Both the position numbers and the translations under genes were made by a program. From Zoogloeaceae bacterium (lineage in GTDB: Bacteria > Pseudomonadota > Gammaproteobacteria > Burkholderiales > Rhodocyclaceae): 64,000 bases of DNA. The stretch is taken from the NCBI GenBank assembly GCA_024235595.1, contig JACKMC010000014.1:1-64000 (forward strand), written 5' to 3'. Of the stretch, positions 56,277 through 64,000 are shown piece after piece (the stretch's first letter is position 1; each line of letters begins with the position of its first letter). Below the pieces are notes generated by a model. The model had not been told where the DNA came from. It worked only from the letters and a program-made list of their open reading frames with translations, and did not search any database.

Positions 56277-57032
56277 CTATAGCTTGAGCGTCGCTCTCAC
56301 GGACGGCCACTGCCGACGGCTGATCGGCAGGCGTTCGGGTACACCGGCAAGCAACACGGCCCAGTGAGGCTCGCCATCAGCCTCGCCTTCGCGCTCGACG
56401 CCGACGATCGCATCGCGAGCAACCAGGCAGTTGCGGTGGATTCTCAGGAAACGCTCGCCAAACTCTTCTTCGAGTTGCACCAGCGACTCGTCGAGCACGT
56501 AATCCCGCTCGGTGGTAAAGGCCGTCACGTATTTCATTTCGGCCTTGAGATAGCGCACTTCGTCGACCGGCACCAGCAGGATTCGGCCGCGTTCGGTAAC
56601 ACTGAAATGCTTGCGCCCTTCCGCCCCACCCTGATCGACGACAGGCTCGGCCACCCGGCTCCGCTTGAAACGGGCGAGCGCGGCGGCCAGCCGTCCAGCC
56701 CGCACTGGCTTGACGAGATAATCGACCGCCTCCACATCGAAGGCCGTCACCGCGTATTCGTCATAGGCAGTGGTGAAGATCACGCCGGGCGGGTCGGCCC
56801 TTTGCGCCATTTGGCGCGCAAACTCGACACCGTCCATGACCGGCATGCGGATGTCGGCGAGCACCAGATCGACAGGCTCCTGCTCGATCATTCGCAAGGC
56901 CTCGGCGCCGTTGGCGACCATCCCGACCACGCGGGTCGGGTGCTCATCGGAAATGTCGCCCAGCAAATCCCTGAGGCGGGCGCGGGCCATCGCCTCGTCA
57001 TCCACGATGAGCACCTTGAGTACGTCTGTCAT
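56277..57032 (-). CDS. algR: LytTR response regulator (AlgR family)
   Basis: A 251-residue regulator. The receiver domain (about 6-125) has LIVDDE, phospho-acceptor Asp in LVLADIRMP, and the Lys-Pro of VDYLVKPVRAG. The LytTR DNA-binding domain (about 145-248) has RYLKAEMKYVTAFTTERDYVLDESLVQLEEEFG and FLRIHRNCLV. Its start overlaps the kinase gene by four bases. The algZ-algR pair near hemC and argH is a conserved neighbourhood. Confidence 0.92.
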   Translation of the reverse strand: MTDVLKVLIVDDEAMARARLRDLLGDISDEHPTRVVGMVANGAEALRMIEQEPVDLVLADIRMPVMDGVEFARQMAQRADPPGVIFTTAYDEYAVTAFDVEAVDYLVKPVRAGRLAAALARFKRSRVAEPVVDQGGAEGRKHFSVTERGRILLVPVDEVRYLKAEMKYVTAFTTERDYVLDESLVQLEEEFGERFLRIHRNCLVARDAIVGVEREGEADGEPHWAVLLAGVPERLPISRRQWPSVRATLKL

Positions 57033-58048
57033 GGGCTCTTTCTCCGATATGGCAGCCGAATCCGAATCACATAGCTCTCCGGCCCTTTTTCGATCCCCAG
57101 CGAAGCTTCAAGGTCGTAGAAAAGCATCAGCCTTTCGCGAATGTTGTCGAGCGCCATCCGATTGCCTGCCTGATGCCGCGCGCCACTCGAAATCGGGTTC
57201 GCCACCTCGATCCGCAGCTCACCCGACCTGAGCTCACCCGCTATCGTCACCGTACCCGGCTCGGCCGAGGGCTCGATGCCATGATATACCGCGTTCTCGA
57301 CCAAGGGCTGAAGCAAAAGCGGCGGAATCAGCGCGTCGGCCGGACAGCCATCGATGGACCACGCCACTCTGAGGCGCTCGCCCAGGCGCAGGCGCTCGAG
57401 ATCGAGGTAACGCTCGCACAGCGCCAGCTCCTCGCCGAGCGTTACCAGCTCCCGATGATCCTTCATGACTGCACGAAACATGTCGGCCAATTCCTCAAGC
57501 GCGGTTTCGGCACGACGGGAATCGGAGCGCATGACGCCCAGCACCGCATTGAGGCTGTTGAAAAAAAAGTGTGGGCGAATTCGTGATGTCAGCGCAAGCA
57601 GGCGTGCCTCCGATTCGGCGGGCGACAGGCGCAGGGAGCGATAGTCGAAATAGATCAGCACTGCCGCGCCGGCGACAATGGCCCAGGCCATTGCCCCGAT
57701 GCGCTGGTAGGCATCGGCAGCAAGAAGGGTTTCGGATAGCATGGCGCAGGCGAGGACGATGATCGCGGTACTGGCGACACCTTTCGCAAAGGCCATTCGC
57801 TTGAGCACCGGTTGCAGCAGGTAGAGGATCAGCAAGCTCAGCAGCAAGGGCAACTCGAGCCGGCCCGACATTAGCACCAGGCCTTCGAACAGGTCGTCGG
57901 GGTGGGTCGAGCGGACGACCACCGTCAGCACACCGAGGAAATTCACCGCCAGCAGTGTCCGCAGCGCGACGCCGAGATTGCGGAAGTCCGGCAGACGCCG
58001 GGTGCGGCGGTTCTTTTGATTTATAATCGTGGCCTCGCTGGACGCCAT
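57029..58048 (-). CDS. algZ: Sensor histidine kinase (AlgZ/LytS family)
   Basis: A 339-residue membrane kinase. About five hydrophobic segments lie in residues 25-150. The phospho-acceptor is in RIRPHFFFNSLNAVLGVMRSD (His), and the ATPase part has LLLQPLVENAVYHGIEP and RMALDNIRERLMLFYD. It likely phosphorylates the adjacent AlgR-type regulator. It is divergent from argH; a -10-like box for argH lies inside its 5' end. Confidence 0.9.
   Translation of the reverse strand: MASSEATIINQKNRRTRRLPDFRNLGVALRTLLAVNFLGVLTVVVRSTHPDDLFEGLVLMSGRLELPLLLSLLILYLLQPVLKRMAFAKGVASTAIIVLACAMLSETLLAADAYQRIGAMAWAIVAGAAVLIYFDYRSLRLSPAESEARLLALTSRIRPHFFFNSLNAVLGVMRSDSRRAETALEELADMFRAVMKDHRELVTLGEELALCERYLDLERLRLGERLRVAWSIDGCPADALIPPLLLQPLVENAVYHGIEPSAEPGTVTIAGELRSGELRIEVANPISSGARHQAGNRMALDNIRERLMLFYDLEASLGIEKGPESYVIRIRLPYRRKSP
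58022..58027 (+). promoter_or_regulatory. Possible -10 box of argH
   Basis: TATAAT within the 5' end of the divergent kinase gene, about 165 bases before the argH start; the -35 is weak. The long leader shows no structure I can name. Confidence 0.4.
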
Positions 58049-58192
58049 GCCTCAAGCCTCAAGTTCAGGTGAATCCCAGGCCGCTTGCAGGCTGCAGACG
58101 GGCCCCGATCCGTCACTGAGCAGGCGTGCCAACCCCTCAGGCCCTGGCAAACTGCCAGCCGACAGACCGAAACTCACACCTACCTCCGGATT

Positions 58193-59689
58193 ATGGCAGA
58201 TCACAATCCCGCATCCCCCGCCGTCGGCGAGCCCGAAACGACCGTCAATCCGCCCGCCAAAGCCTGGTCGGGACGATTCTCCGAACCTGTTTCCGACTTG
58301 GTGAAGCGCTATACCGCCTCGGTCTTCTTCGACAACCGGATGGCGGCCCAGGATATCCGCGGCTCGATCGCACATGCTCGCATGTTGGCGCGCCAGGGCA
58401 TCATTGGCGCGCAAGATCTTGCCGAAATAGAGCGCGGCATGGCGACGATCAGTGCCGAGATCGAGCGCGGGGAGTTTGCCTGGAACCTCGACGACGAGGA
58501 TGTGCACCTCAATATAGAGAAGCGCCTCACGGCTCTGGTCGGCGATGCAGGCAAGCGACTGCACACCGGGCGCAGCCGCAACGACCAGGTCGCGACCGAC
58601 ATCCGCCTTTGGCTGCGCGATGCGATCGATACCATCGTCGGTCTGATCCGCGACTTCCAGCTCGCACTGCTCGATCTGGCCGAGCATCACGCCGACACCC
58701 CGCTGCCCGGCTTCACCCACCTGCAGGTCGCCCAGCCGGTGACCTTCGGGCATCACCTGATGGCCTATTTCGAGATGAGCCGTCGCGACGCGGAGCGCTT
58801 CGAGGACTGCCGCAAAAGGGTAAACCGGCTCCCGCTCGGCGCGGCCGCCCTGGCGGGCACGACCTTTCCCATCGATCGCGAATTCGTTGCAGAGCAACTG
58901 GGCTTCGACGAAGTCTGCTTCAATTCGCTCGACGCGGTCTCGGATCGTGATTTCGCAATCGAGTTCTGCGCTGCATCGTCTTTGCTCCTGACTCACCTTT
59001 CGCGTCTTTCCGAAGAGCTGATCCTGTGGATGAGCCCGCGCGTCGGCTTCGTTGACCTCGCGGATCGCTTCTGCACCGGCTCGTCGATCATGCCGCAGAA
59101 GAAGAACCCCGATGTTCCGGAACTCGTGCGCGGCAAGACCGGGCGGGTCAACGGCAGCCTGATCGCCCTGCTGACACTCATGAAGGGTCAACCGCTTGCC
59201 TACAACAAGGACAACCAGGAAGACAAGGAACCGCTCTTCGACACCGCCGACACGGTGATCGACACCTTGCGCATCTATGCCGACATGATGGGCAGCCGCA
59301 TCGATCCGGCCAGTGGCGAACGCATCTTCAACGTCCGCGTCAAGGCGGAGGCGATGCGCGCCGCACTCCGACAGGGCTATGCCACTGCAACCGACCTTGC
59401 AGACTACCTGGTGAAGAAGGGTCTGCCCTTCCGCGATGCCCACGAAGCCGTGGCACTGGCGGTGCGCGCTGCCGAGAAGCGTGGCATCGACCTGCCCGAA
59501 TTCACACTCGAAGAGCTGAAGGCCGAGATGGCCGGGCTGCCGCGGGCGGTGCCGCTGCTCGACGCCGACGTGGCGAGCGTGCTCACCATCGAAGGATCGC
59601 TGTCGGCGCGCGATCATATCGGCGGGACCGCGCCGGCCCAGGTGCGAAGAGCGGTTGCGCAGGCGCGGACACGCTTGACGGAGGCATGA
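58193..59689 (+). CDS. argH: Argininosuccinate lyase
   Basis: A 498-residue enzyme that splits argininosuccinate to arginine and fumarate. It has WSGRFSEPVSDLVKRYTASVFFDNRM, DEDVHLNIEKRL, HTGRSRNDQVATD, PLPGFTHLQVAQPVTFGHHL and the superfamily signature GSSIMPQKKNPDVPELVRGK. I start at 58193 (MADHNPA), the first ATG that gives the usual length. The first 30 residues are extra compared with many homologues. Confidence 0.96.
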   Translation: MADHNPASPAVGEPETTVNPPAKAWSGRFSEPVSDLVKRYTASVFFDNRMAAQDIRGSIAHARMLARQGIIGAQDLAEIERGMATISAEIERGEFAWNLDDEDVHLNIEKRLTALVGDAGKRLHTGRSRNDQVATDIRLWLRDAIDTIVGLIRDFQLALLDLAEHHADTPLPGFTHLQVAQPVTFGHHLMAYFEMSRRDAERFEDCRKRVNRLPLGAAALAGTTFPIDREFVAEQLGFDEVCFNSLDAVSDRDFAIEFCAASSLLLTHLSRLSEELILWMSPRVGFVDLADRFCTGSSIMPQKKNPDVPELVRGKTGRVNGSLIALLTLMKGQPLAYNKDNQEDKEPLFDTADTVIDTLRIYADMMGSRIDPASGERIFNVRVKAEAMRAALRQGYATATDLADYLVKKGLPFRDAHEAVALAVRAAEKRGIDLPEFTLEELKAEMAGLPRAVPLLDADVASVLTIEGSLSARDHIGGTAPAQVRRAVAQARTRLTEA

Positions 59690-59702
59690 CGGGTCGATTG
59701 CA

Positions 59703-60986
59703 ATGAGCGAGCGCATCGGCAAGTACGAGATCATCTCCCAGGTTGGCGAAGGGTCGACCAGTTCGGTTTTTCTTGCCCATGATCCGTTCGCCCAGCGTGA
59801 CGTCGCCATCAAGCGCATCCACCAAAGCGTTCTCCGCGACCCGGAACGTGGAAGGCTCTATCGACACTTGCTGCTCAACGAGGCATCGCTCGCGGGCAAG
59901 TTGATCCATCCTCACATCGTTCAAATCTACGACGCGGTGGTGGAGCCCGAGGAAGGCTACGTGGTGATGGAGTATGTGGCAGGGGGTACCCTCGAGCGCC
60001 ACGCCAGTCCGGATTCGCTGCTGCCGCATTCGCACTTGCTGGAGATCATCTTCAAGTGCACCCGGGCCCTCGATCATGCCTATCGCCAGGGCGTCACCCA
60101 CCGTGACATCAAGCCGGCCAACATCCTGCTCGTGGCGCCGGACGCGAAAGACATCAAGCTTTCGGATTTCGGCTCAGCGCTTTTCAGTGCCAGCGAAACG
60201 ACCCAGGTCTCGGGAGTCGGTTCGCCCGCCTACATGTCGCCGCAACAGGTTCGCGAGGTCCCGCTCAACCACCAGACCGACATCTATTCCTTGGGCGTTG
60301 TGATGTACCAGTTGCTCACCGGCCGGCTGCCCTTCGAGGCCAGCAACAACTACAGCCTGCTCTACCGCATCACCCACGACGAGGCGGTGCCCCCTTCCCA
60401 GCTCAATCCTGAAGTTCCGCCAAGCCTCGATGCAATCGTGATGCGGGCGATGCAGAAGGATCTCGACAAGCGATACCAGTCGTGGAGCGATTTCTCGCAC
60501 GATCTCGCACAGGCCTTCCGGAATCATGAACTCGCACTCCAGCGCGGCACCATTGCCGAGCCGCAGAAATTCCAGAGCCTCCGGGGAATGGCCTTCTTTC
60601 GCGAGTTCTCGGACGTGGAGTTGTGGGAAGTCATTCGTATCTCCGAATGGTCCGTCGTCCAGCCCGCAACGACGCTCATGCAGGAAGGCGAACCGGGCAA
60701 CTTCTTCTGCTTCATCTGTGCTGGAGAAGCGAGGGTGTCGAAACAGGGGCGCTTGCTCAACGTGCTGACGGCCGGTGATTGCTTCGGCGAGATGGCCCTG
60801 TTCTCGGCCGGGGGCGGAATCCGCAGTGCTCGCGTTGATACGAGCACCGAGGTCGAAATGCTTACCGTGCGCGCAGCGACGCTCAACCGCGCATCGGACG
60901 CCTGCCGCATGCATTTCTACAAGGCTTTCCTTGAAGTTCTCGCGACGCGCCTGTCACTGGCGAATTCACGCATCGCCAACGAATGA
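59703..60986 (+). CDS. Ser/Thr protein kinase with cyclic-nucleotide-binding domain
   Basis: A 427-residue protein. The kinase domain (about 6-270) is complete: GEGSTSSVFLA loop, VAIKRI (Lys), HRDIKPANILL (catalytic Asp), LSDFGSALF and SPAYMSPQQV. Residues 305-425 form a cNMP-binding-like domain (PATTLMQEGEPGNFFCFICAGEARVSKQGR, then CFGEMALFSAGG). No membrane helix is seen. Control of the kinase by cAMP/cGMP is suggested; the phosphate-cassette Arg appears in GGIRSARVD. Its stop overlaps the fructosamine kinase start by four bases. Confidence 0.9.
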   Translation: MSERIGKYEIISQVGEGSTSSVFLAHDPFAQRDVAIKRIHQSVLRDPERGRLYRHLLLNEASLAGKLIHPHIVQIYDAVVEPEEGYVVMEYVAGGTLERHASPDSLLPHSHLLEIIFKCTRALDHAYRQGVTHRDIKPANILLVAPDAKDIKLSDFGSALFSASETTQVSGVGSPAYMSPQQVREVPLNHQTDIYSLGVVMYQLLTGRLPFEASNNYSLLYRITHDEAVPPSQLNPEVPPSLDAIVMRAMQKDLDKRYQSWSDFSHDLAQAFRNHELALQRGTIAEPQKFQSLRGMAFFREFSDVELWEVIRISEWSVVQPATTLMQEGEPGNFFCFICAGEARVSKQGRLLNVLTAGDCFGEMALFSAGGGIRSARVDTSTEVEMLTVRAATLNRASDACRMHFYKAFLEVLATRLSLANSRIANE

Positions 60987-61882
60987 ACAAGACGAACGCC
61001 CTCCTTGCAGACATCGAGGCCGCAATCAGGACTCATGCCGGTAACGCGTTCACGATTGATCGCACCAGGCCGATGCCCGGGGAGGCCGCGGGCAAGACGG
61101 TTGTGAGCAGCGGTACGCAAGAGCGTTTCTTCGTGAAATTCGCCCATCTGGATGCCGCAGACCGCTTCGAGGCCGAAGCCGACGGTCTGCAAGCGCTGCG
61201 AACCTCGACGCGCTTTCGGGTCCCGACGACCATAGATTGCGGCAGCAGTGGAACCCACGCCTGGCTGATTCTCGAGCACCTGCGGATTGGCCCGGTAAGC
61301 ACCGTCGAACACGGCAAGCTCGCCGCCGAAGCGCTCGTCGAGCTGCACGCGAATCAAGGCGCGGAGTTTGGATGGCATCGCGACAATTACATCGGCGATA
61401 CGCCTCAGGAGAACGGCAAGACCGGCAACTGGTCACGCTTCTTTGCCCTGCAGCGGCTAAAACCGCAGTTCGAGCGCGCTGCAGCGAACGGATACGGCAC
61501 TGAACTCACCAAGCTTGGGGCACGAATCATCGACCGCGTACCGGCCATGTTCCTCGACTATCGAGCGCGACCCTGCCTTGTGCACGGCGATCTCTGGCAC
61601 GGCAACATCGCAATTACCGACGATGGCAGGCCCGCGCTCTACGATCCGGCAGCGCACTACGGCGATCATGAAGTCGATCTCGCGATGACCGAGCTTTTTG
61701 GGGGGCTGCCCGAAAGCTTCTACGCTACCTACCGCGCAATCGCACCGCTCGCGGAGGGTCACCATGAGCGCAAGACGCTCTACAACCTCTATCACATGCT
61801 CAACCATCTGAACCTGTTCGGCCGCTCATACCTCGGACAGGTGAAACGCATGACGGAGCAACTCTCGAAAATGCTGGCTTAG
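60983..61882 (+). CDS. Fructosamine kinase family protein
   Basis: A 299-residue kinase-fold protein of the FN3K group: FVKFAHLDAADRFEAEADGL (ATP-site Lys), ILEHLRIG, FGWHRDNYIGDTPQENG (a family signature), LVHGDLWHGNIAI (catalytic loop) and ALYDPAAHYGDHEVDLAMTELFGG. Such enzymes phosphorylate sugars attached to Lys, which leads to removal of glycation. Translational coupling to the Ser/Thr kinase is unusual. Confidence 0.92.
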   Translation: MNKTNALLADIEAAIRTHAGNAFTIDRTRPMPGEAAGKTVVSSGTQERFFVKFAHLDAADRFEAEADGLQALRTSTRFRVPTTIDCGSSGTHAWLILEHLRIGPVSTVEHGKLAAEALVELHANQGAEFGWHRDNYIGDTPQENGKTGNWSRFFALQRLKPQFERAAANGYGTELTKLGARIIDRVPAMFLDYRARPCLVHGDLWHGNIAITDDGRPALYDPAAHYGDHEVDLAMTELFGGLPESFYATYRAIAPLAEGHHERKTLYNLYHMLNHLNLFGRSYLGQVKRMTEQLSKMLA

Positions 61883-61953
61883 CCTGCGTTTCTCGCACCG
61901 CTGCGGCTTTAGCCATCGATACGCAGGCTTTGCGCCGGCGCAGGAAACGCGGG

Positions 61954-63060
61954 CTAAGCGGATAGAACCTTGGCGCCGCGCAAAACCCTCGCCGACTTGT
62001 GGGCAAGGTGCCTCACCAACAACCGCGGGGGCATCCGCAGCCAATGATAGCGAAACTGGCCGGCCAGTTCGGCCAGGCGCCGCGGCGCACTGCCGCCACG
62101 CTCGAATACCACGGGCGGACAGGCATGGCGGAAAAGGAGCTCGAGCGGCAGCCGCGCGTGCACTGGCGGGGCCTCCGCAAGGCAGCCCTCAGGCAACGGG
62201 GTTCCGAGCCAGTGGTGACAGAAATGCAATGCATACCATACGGGGCGCGACGCCCCATGCACTTGCGCCCTCGCCCAGAGTCGCTGGCCGTCCGACGTGC
62301 TTCGCACGCGCGCCCGAACCAGCGAATCGATGTCCACGAGATCTCTCAGACGCCCCGAGATTTCCGAATCCTGGATCAGATGGATTGACGCATGGATGAT
62401 CTGGTCATCTGCATTCAAGACCTTGTAGCGCGACCCCGGCACGGATTCCAGCACGGCGAAGAGGGCTTCATCGTTGGCCCGTACCCGGCTCGTCACCGGC
62501 GAGATCGTATGATGAAGGTCGACTTCGAGGGCATGTCCGGGGACACGCATCGGCGGCAACTCGTGGCTCCATTGACGATAGTAGTGTTCGTCGTAGGCAT
62601 CGGTGATCTCCATCTCCCAGCCGCCCGCCTTCAGTGCGGTTTCGGCGCCATCCAGGTCCCGCCTGGCGACGAGAATGTCCACGTCGTTCGGCATGCGTCC
62701 GCGCGCCATGGGAAGCCCCTGAACGCAATAGGCAGCCCCCTTCAGCAGGGTCACCGACAAGGCCTCAGGCAAGGCCTCGGCCAATTGCGCGAGTTCCATC
62801 CTGACCATCTGGAGACGATGAGCCGCGTAGTTGATGGATGCCGCCATATGACCACGCACCCGAGCCGGTATGTGTTCGGCAAGATCCGGCCTGTCAGCGA
62901 TCCGGTGCGCAATCGTACCCAGCAGCCTGGCCTGACGGGCGAGCGGAAGGAGTCGATCCCAATCTTCAAGCCGCATCGCCGATACATGGTCGATGTGCCG
63001 CAGGAGCGGCAACAGATGCAAGGAGGCTGGGCCCGCGGGCAATTCAGTGCTCATGCGCAC
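61954..63060 (-). CDS. Nucleotidyltransferase family protein (HPr-rel-A system)
   Basis: A 368-residue protein of the uncharacterised nucleotidyltransferase family: LLKGAAYCVQGLPMARGRMPNDVDILVARRDLDGAE, with the D-x-D metal pair (NDVDIL), and HALEVDLHHTISP. Start 63060, with a second ATG two codons later. It overlaps the HprK-related kinase gene by 17 bases; this pairing recurs in the HPr-rel-A gene sets linked to exosortase or polysaccharide regions. Confidence 0.8.
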   Translation of the reverse strand: MRMSTELPAGPASLHLLPLLRHIDHVSAMRLEDWDRLLPLARQARLLGTIAHRIADRPDLAEHIPARVRGHMAASINYAAHRLQMVRMELAQLAEALPEALSVTLLKGAAYCVQGLPMARGRMPNDVDILVARRDLDGAETALKAGGWEMEITDAYDEHYYRQWSHELPPMRVPGHALEVDLHHTISPVTSRVRANDEALFAVLESVPGSRYKVLNADDQIIHASIHLIQDSEISGRLRDLVDIDSLVRARVRSTSDGQRLWARAQVHGASRPVWYALHFCHHWLGTPLPEGCLAEAPPVHARLPLELLFRHACPPVVFERGGSAPRRLAELAGQFRYHWLRMPPRLLVRHLAHKSARVLRGAKVLSA

Positions 63061-63997
63061 ACCCTCGCGGCTCGGTACTGGTGAGATGCTCGCGAAGTCG
63101 TTCGATCGCTTCGCCGAGGTCGCTATAGGTCAACTCGTATGCCTGGCATCGCCCGGCGAGATCGGCCACCGCATTGAAGGACACTGGCCCGAGGAGCGAA
63201 TAGTTGAAACTGTTGAAGGCCAGTCGCGCAAACGACTCTTCACGCAGTTGAGGCTTCAATTCGAAGCGTGCGCCCGAGCGGTAACGTGGAAAGATGATGA
63301 GCGACGGATGCGCGCGAACGGCCATGCGTGCCACGCTGCCCTGGTCGGGCGCCAGGTGCGCCACGTCCCCCTTGCGAGTGCCGTAGAAAGTTGGTCCGAG
63401 GATGGCCGACGGCGCGGCGTTGCGGATGATCTCGATCGACTCGTTCTTGAGCGCAATCGGCTTGAGCATCGGCAGCAGCGTGCCGTCATCGGGATCGAGC
63501 ACGCCGAACTCATCGGACAGGAGTCGAAAGCCGGCCAGCATCATGCCTGCCGCGAGCGTACTCTTGCCGGACCCCGGCGTCGCCGCCATGATGATGGCAC
63601 GATCGTCCAACGCCAGTACGCCTGCGTGCAAGAGAACGTACTGATTGAAGCGCTGCGCGAAGCACCAATTCACGCCCCACTCGAAAAACGGGAGCGCATT
63701 GCCCTGCGGAAACGGGTCGAATGGTTCGACGCCGTCGATTAGAAACCTTGCGGTCGGGCGAACCCACCGGCGCAGGCCACGGCCTTGATCCAAAACAGTA
63801 TGAAAATCGTCGAAATTCCCTTCTGGCAGAAATGGGAAAGCCCCGTAGACACGTTGCAATGCCTCTGAAAAGCCGTCAACGAACGCGCGCACCCGCACTG
63901 TACACGCCCCATAGGCAATTCGAATTCCACTTGGCGCCCGGAGCGCCACAGAAAGGGAATCGCCATGGATGGAGGAGATTGTCGGGCCAGCGTTCAT
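63044..63997 (-). CDS. HprK-related kinase A
   Basis: A 317-residue protein with the P-loop of HPr-kinase relatives (IIMAATPGSGKSTLAAGMMLAGFRLLSDEFGVLD, about residues 135-168), where Ser/Asp-Glu follow as in HprK. The N-terminal part (about 1-125) is family-specific. Substrate unknown; no HPr gene is adjacent. Only three bases of the window lie before the start at 63997, so a longer N-terminus cannot be ruled out. The third usual member, a PqqD-like protein, would lie beyond the window. Confidence 0.83.
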   Translation of the reverse strand: MNAGPTISSIHGDSLSVALRAPSGIRIAYGACTVRVRAFVDGFSEALQRVYGAFPFLPEGNFDDFHTVLDQGRGLRRWVRPTARFLIDGVEPFDPFPQGNALPFFEWGVNWCFAQRFNQYVLLHAGVLALDDRAIIMAATPGSGKSTLAAGMMLAGFRLLSDEFGVLDPDDGTLLPMLKPIALKNESIEIIRNAAPSAILGPTFYGTRKGDVAHLAPDQGSVARMAVRAHPSLIIFPRYRSGARFELKPQLREESFARLAFNSFNYSLLGPVSFNAVADLAGRCQAYELTYSDLGEAIERLREHLTSTEPRGCAHEH

Positions 63998-64000
63998 TGC

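Overview
The window is GC-rich chromosomal DNA from a betaproteobacterium. The gene order dusB-fis-purH-purD, the hemC-hemD-hemX-hemY run, and algZ/algR beside argH all point that way. Together with the sulfur-oxidation and quinoprotein-support genes, an Azoarcus/Thauera-like member of the Rhodocyclales is likely; this placement is inferred and no rRNA gene is present to test it. I found no tRNA, rRNA, CRISPR array or insertion sequence.

Layout. 1-5 kb: the 3' end of valS, a small membrane protein, a TPR glycosyltransferase-like protein, a gamma-glutamylcyclotransferase-like protein, an HD-GYP response regulator and a STAS-like protein. 5-8 kb: an ornithine cyclodeaminase-like gene, then a bufferin operon (bufA-bufB-bufC) with an ECF-like promoter. 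8.5-17.7 kb: mixed accessory genes, including an SDR-fold protein that carries the halohydrin dehalogenase signatures, a Tat-exported M15 peptidase, PPK2, a methyltransferase, VOC, GFA and YbjQ proteins, a rhodanese and an AarF/UbiB kinase. 17.8-21.8 kb: a sulfur cluster with two YeeE/YedE half-transporters, a secreted protein made of Asn-Pro-Cys repeats, a two-domain sulfurtransferase and a sulfide:quinone oxidoreductase, closed by a strong terminator.

23.3-30.1 kb: an AcoR-type sigma-54 activator faces an operon of quinoprotein-dehydrogenase accessory proteins (PedF-like cytochrome c, periplasmic binding protein, YVTN beta-propeller, cytochrome b561). A near-consensus sigma-54 promoter precedes it. 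A remote aldehyde dehydrogenase (38.4-39.9 kb) has its own -24/-12 site, and both promoters share the 11-mer CACCTGCTCCA upstream, which suggests one alcohol/aldehyde regulon. The quinoprotein dehydrogenase itself is absent. A broken DUF3179 gene, a degraded Asn-Pro-Cys gene and an intact cytochrome c flanked by NPCAAK repeats follow. 30.2-32.7 kb: an unknown protein, an ECF sigma/anti-sigma pair and a YiiX-like hydrolase. 32.8-37.8 kb: a type VI secretion island (VgrG, LysM-muramidase effector, probable exported immunity protein). 40-64 kb: largely housekeeping (pepP, ubiH-like, dusB, fis, purH, purD, hemF, hemY, hemX, hemD, hemC, ppc, algR, algZ, argH), then a cNMP-linked Ser/Thr kinase coupled to a fructosamine kinase, and an HprK-related kinase A/nucleotidyltransferase pair.

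The most unusual content is the pair of Asn-Pro-Cys repeat proteins, the shared sigma-54 enhancer motif, the halohydrin dehalogenase-like gene and the VgrG effector module.
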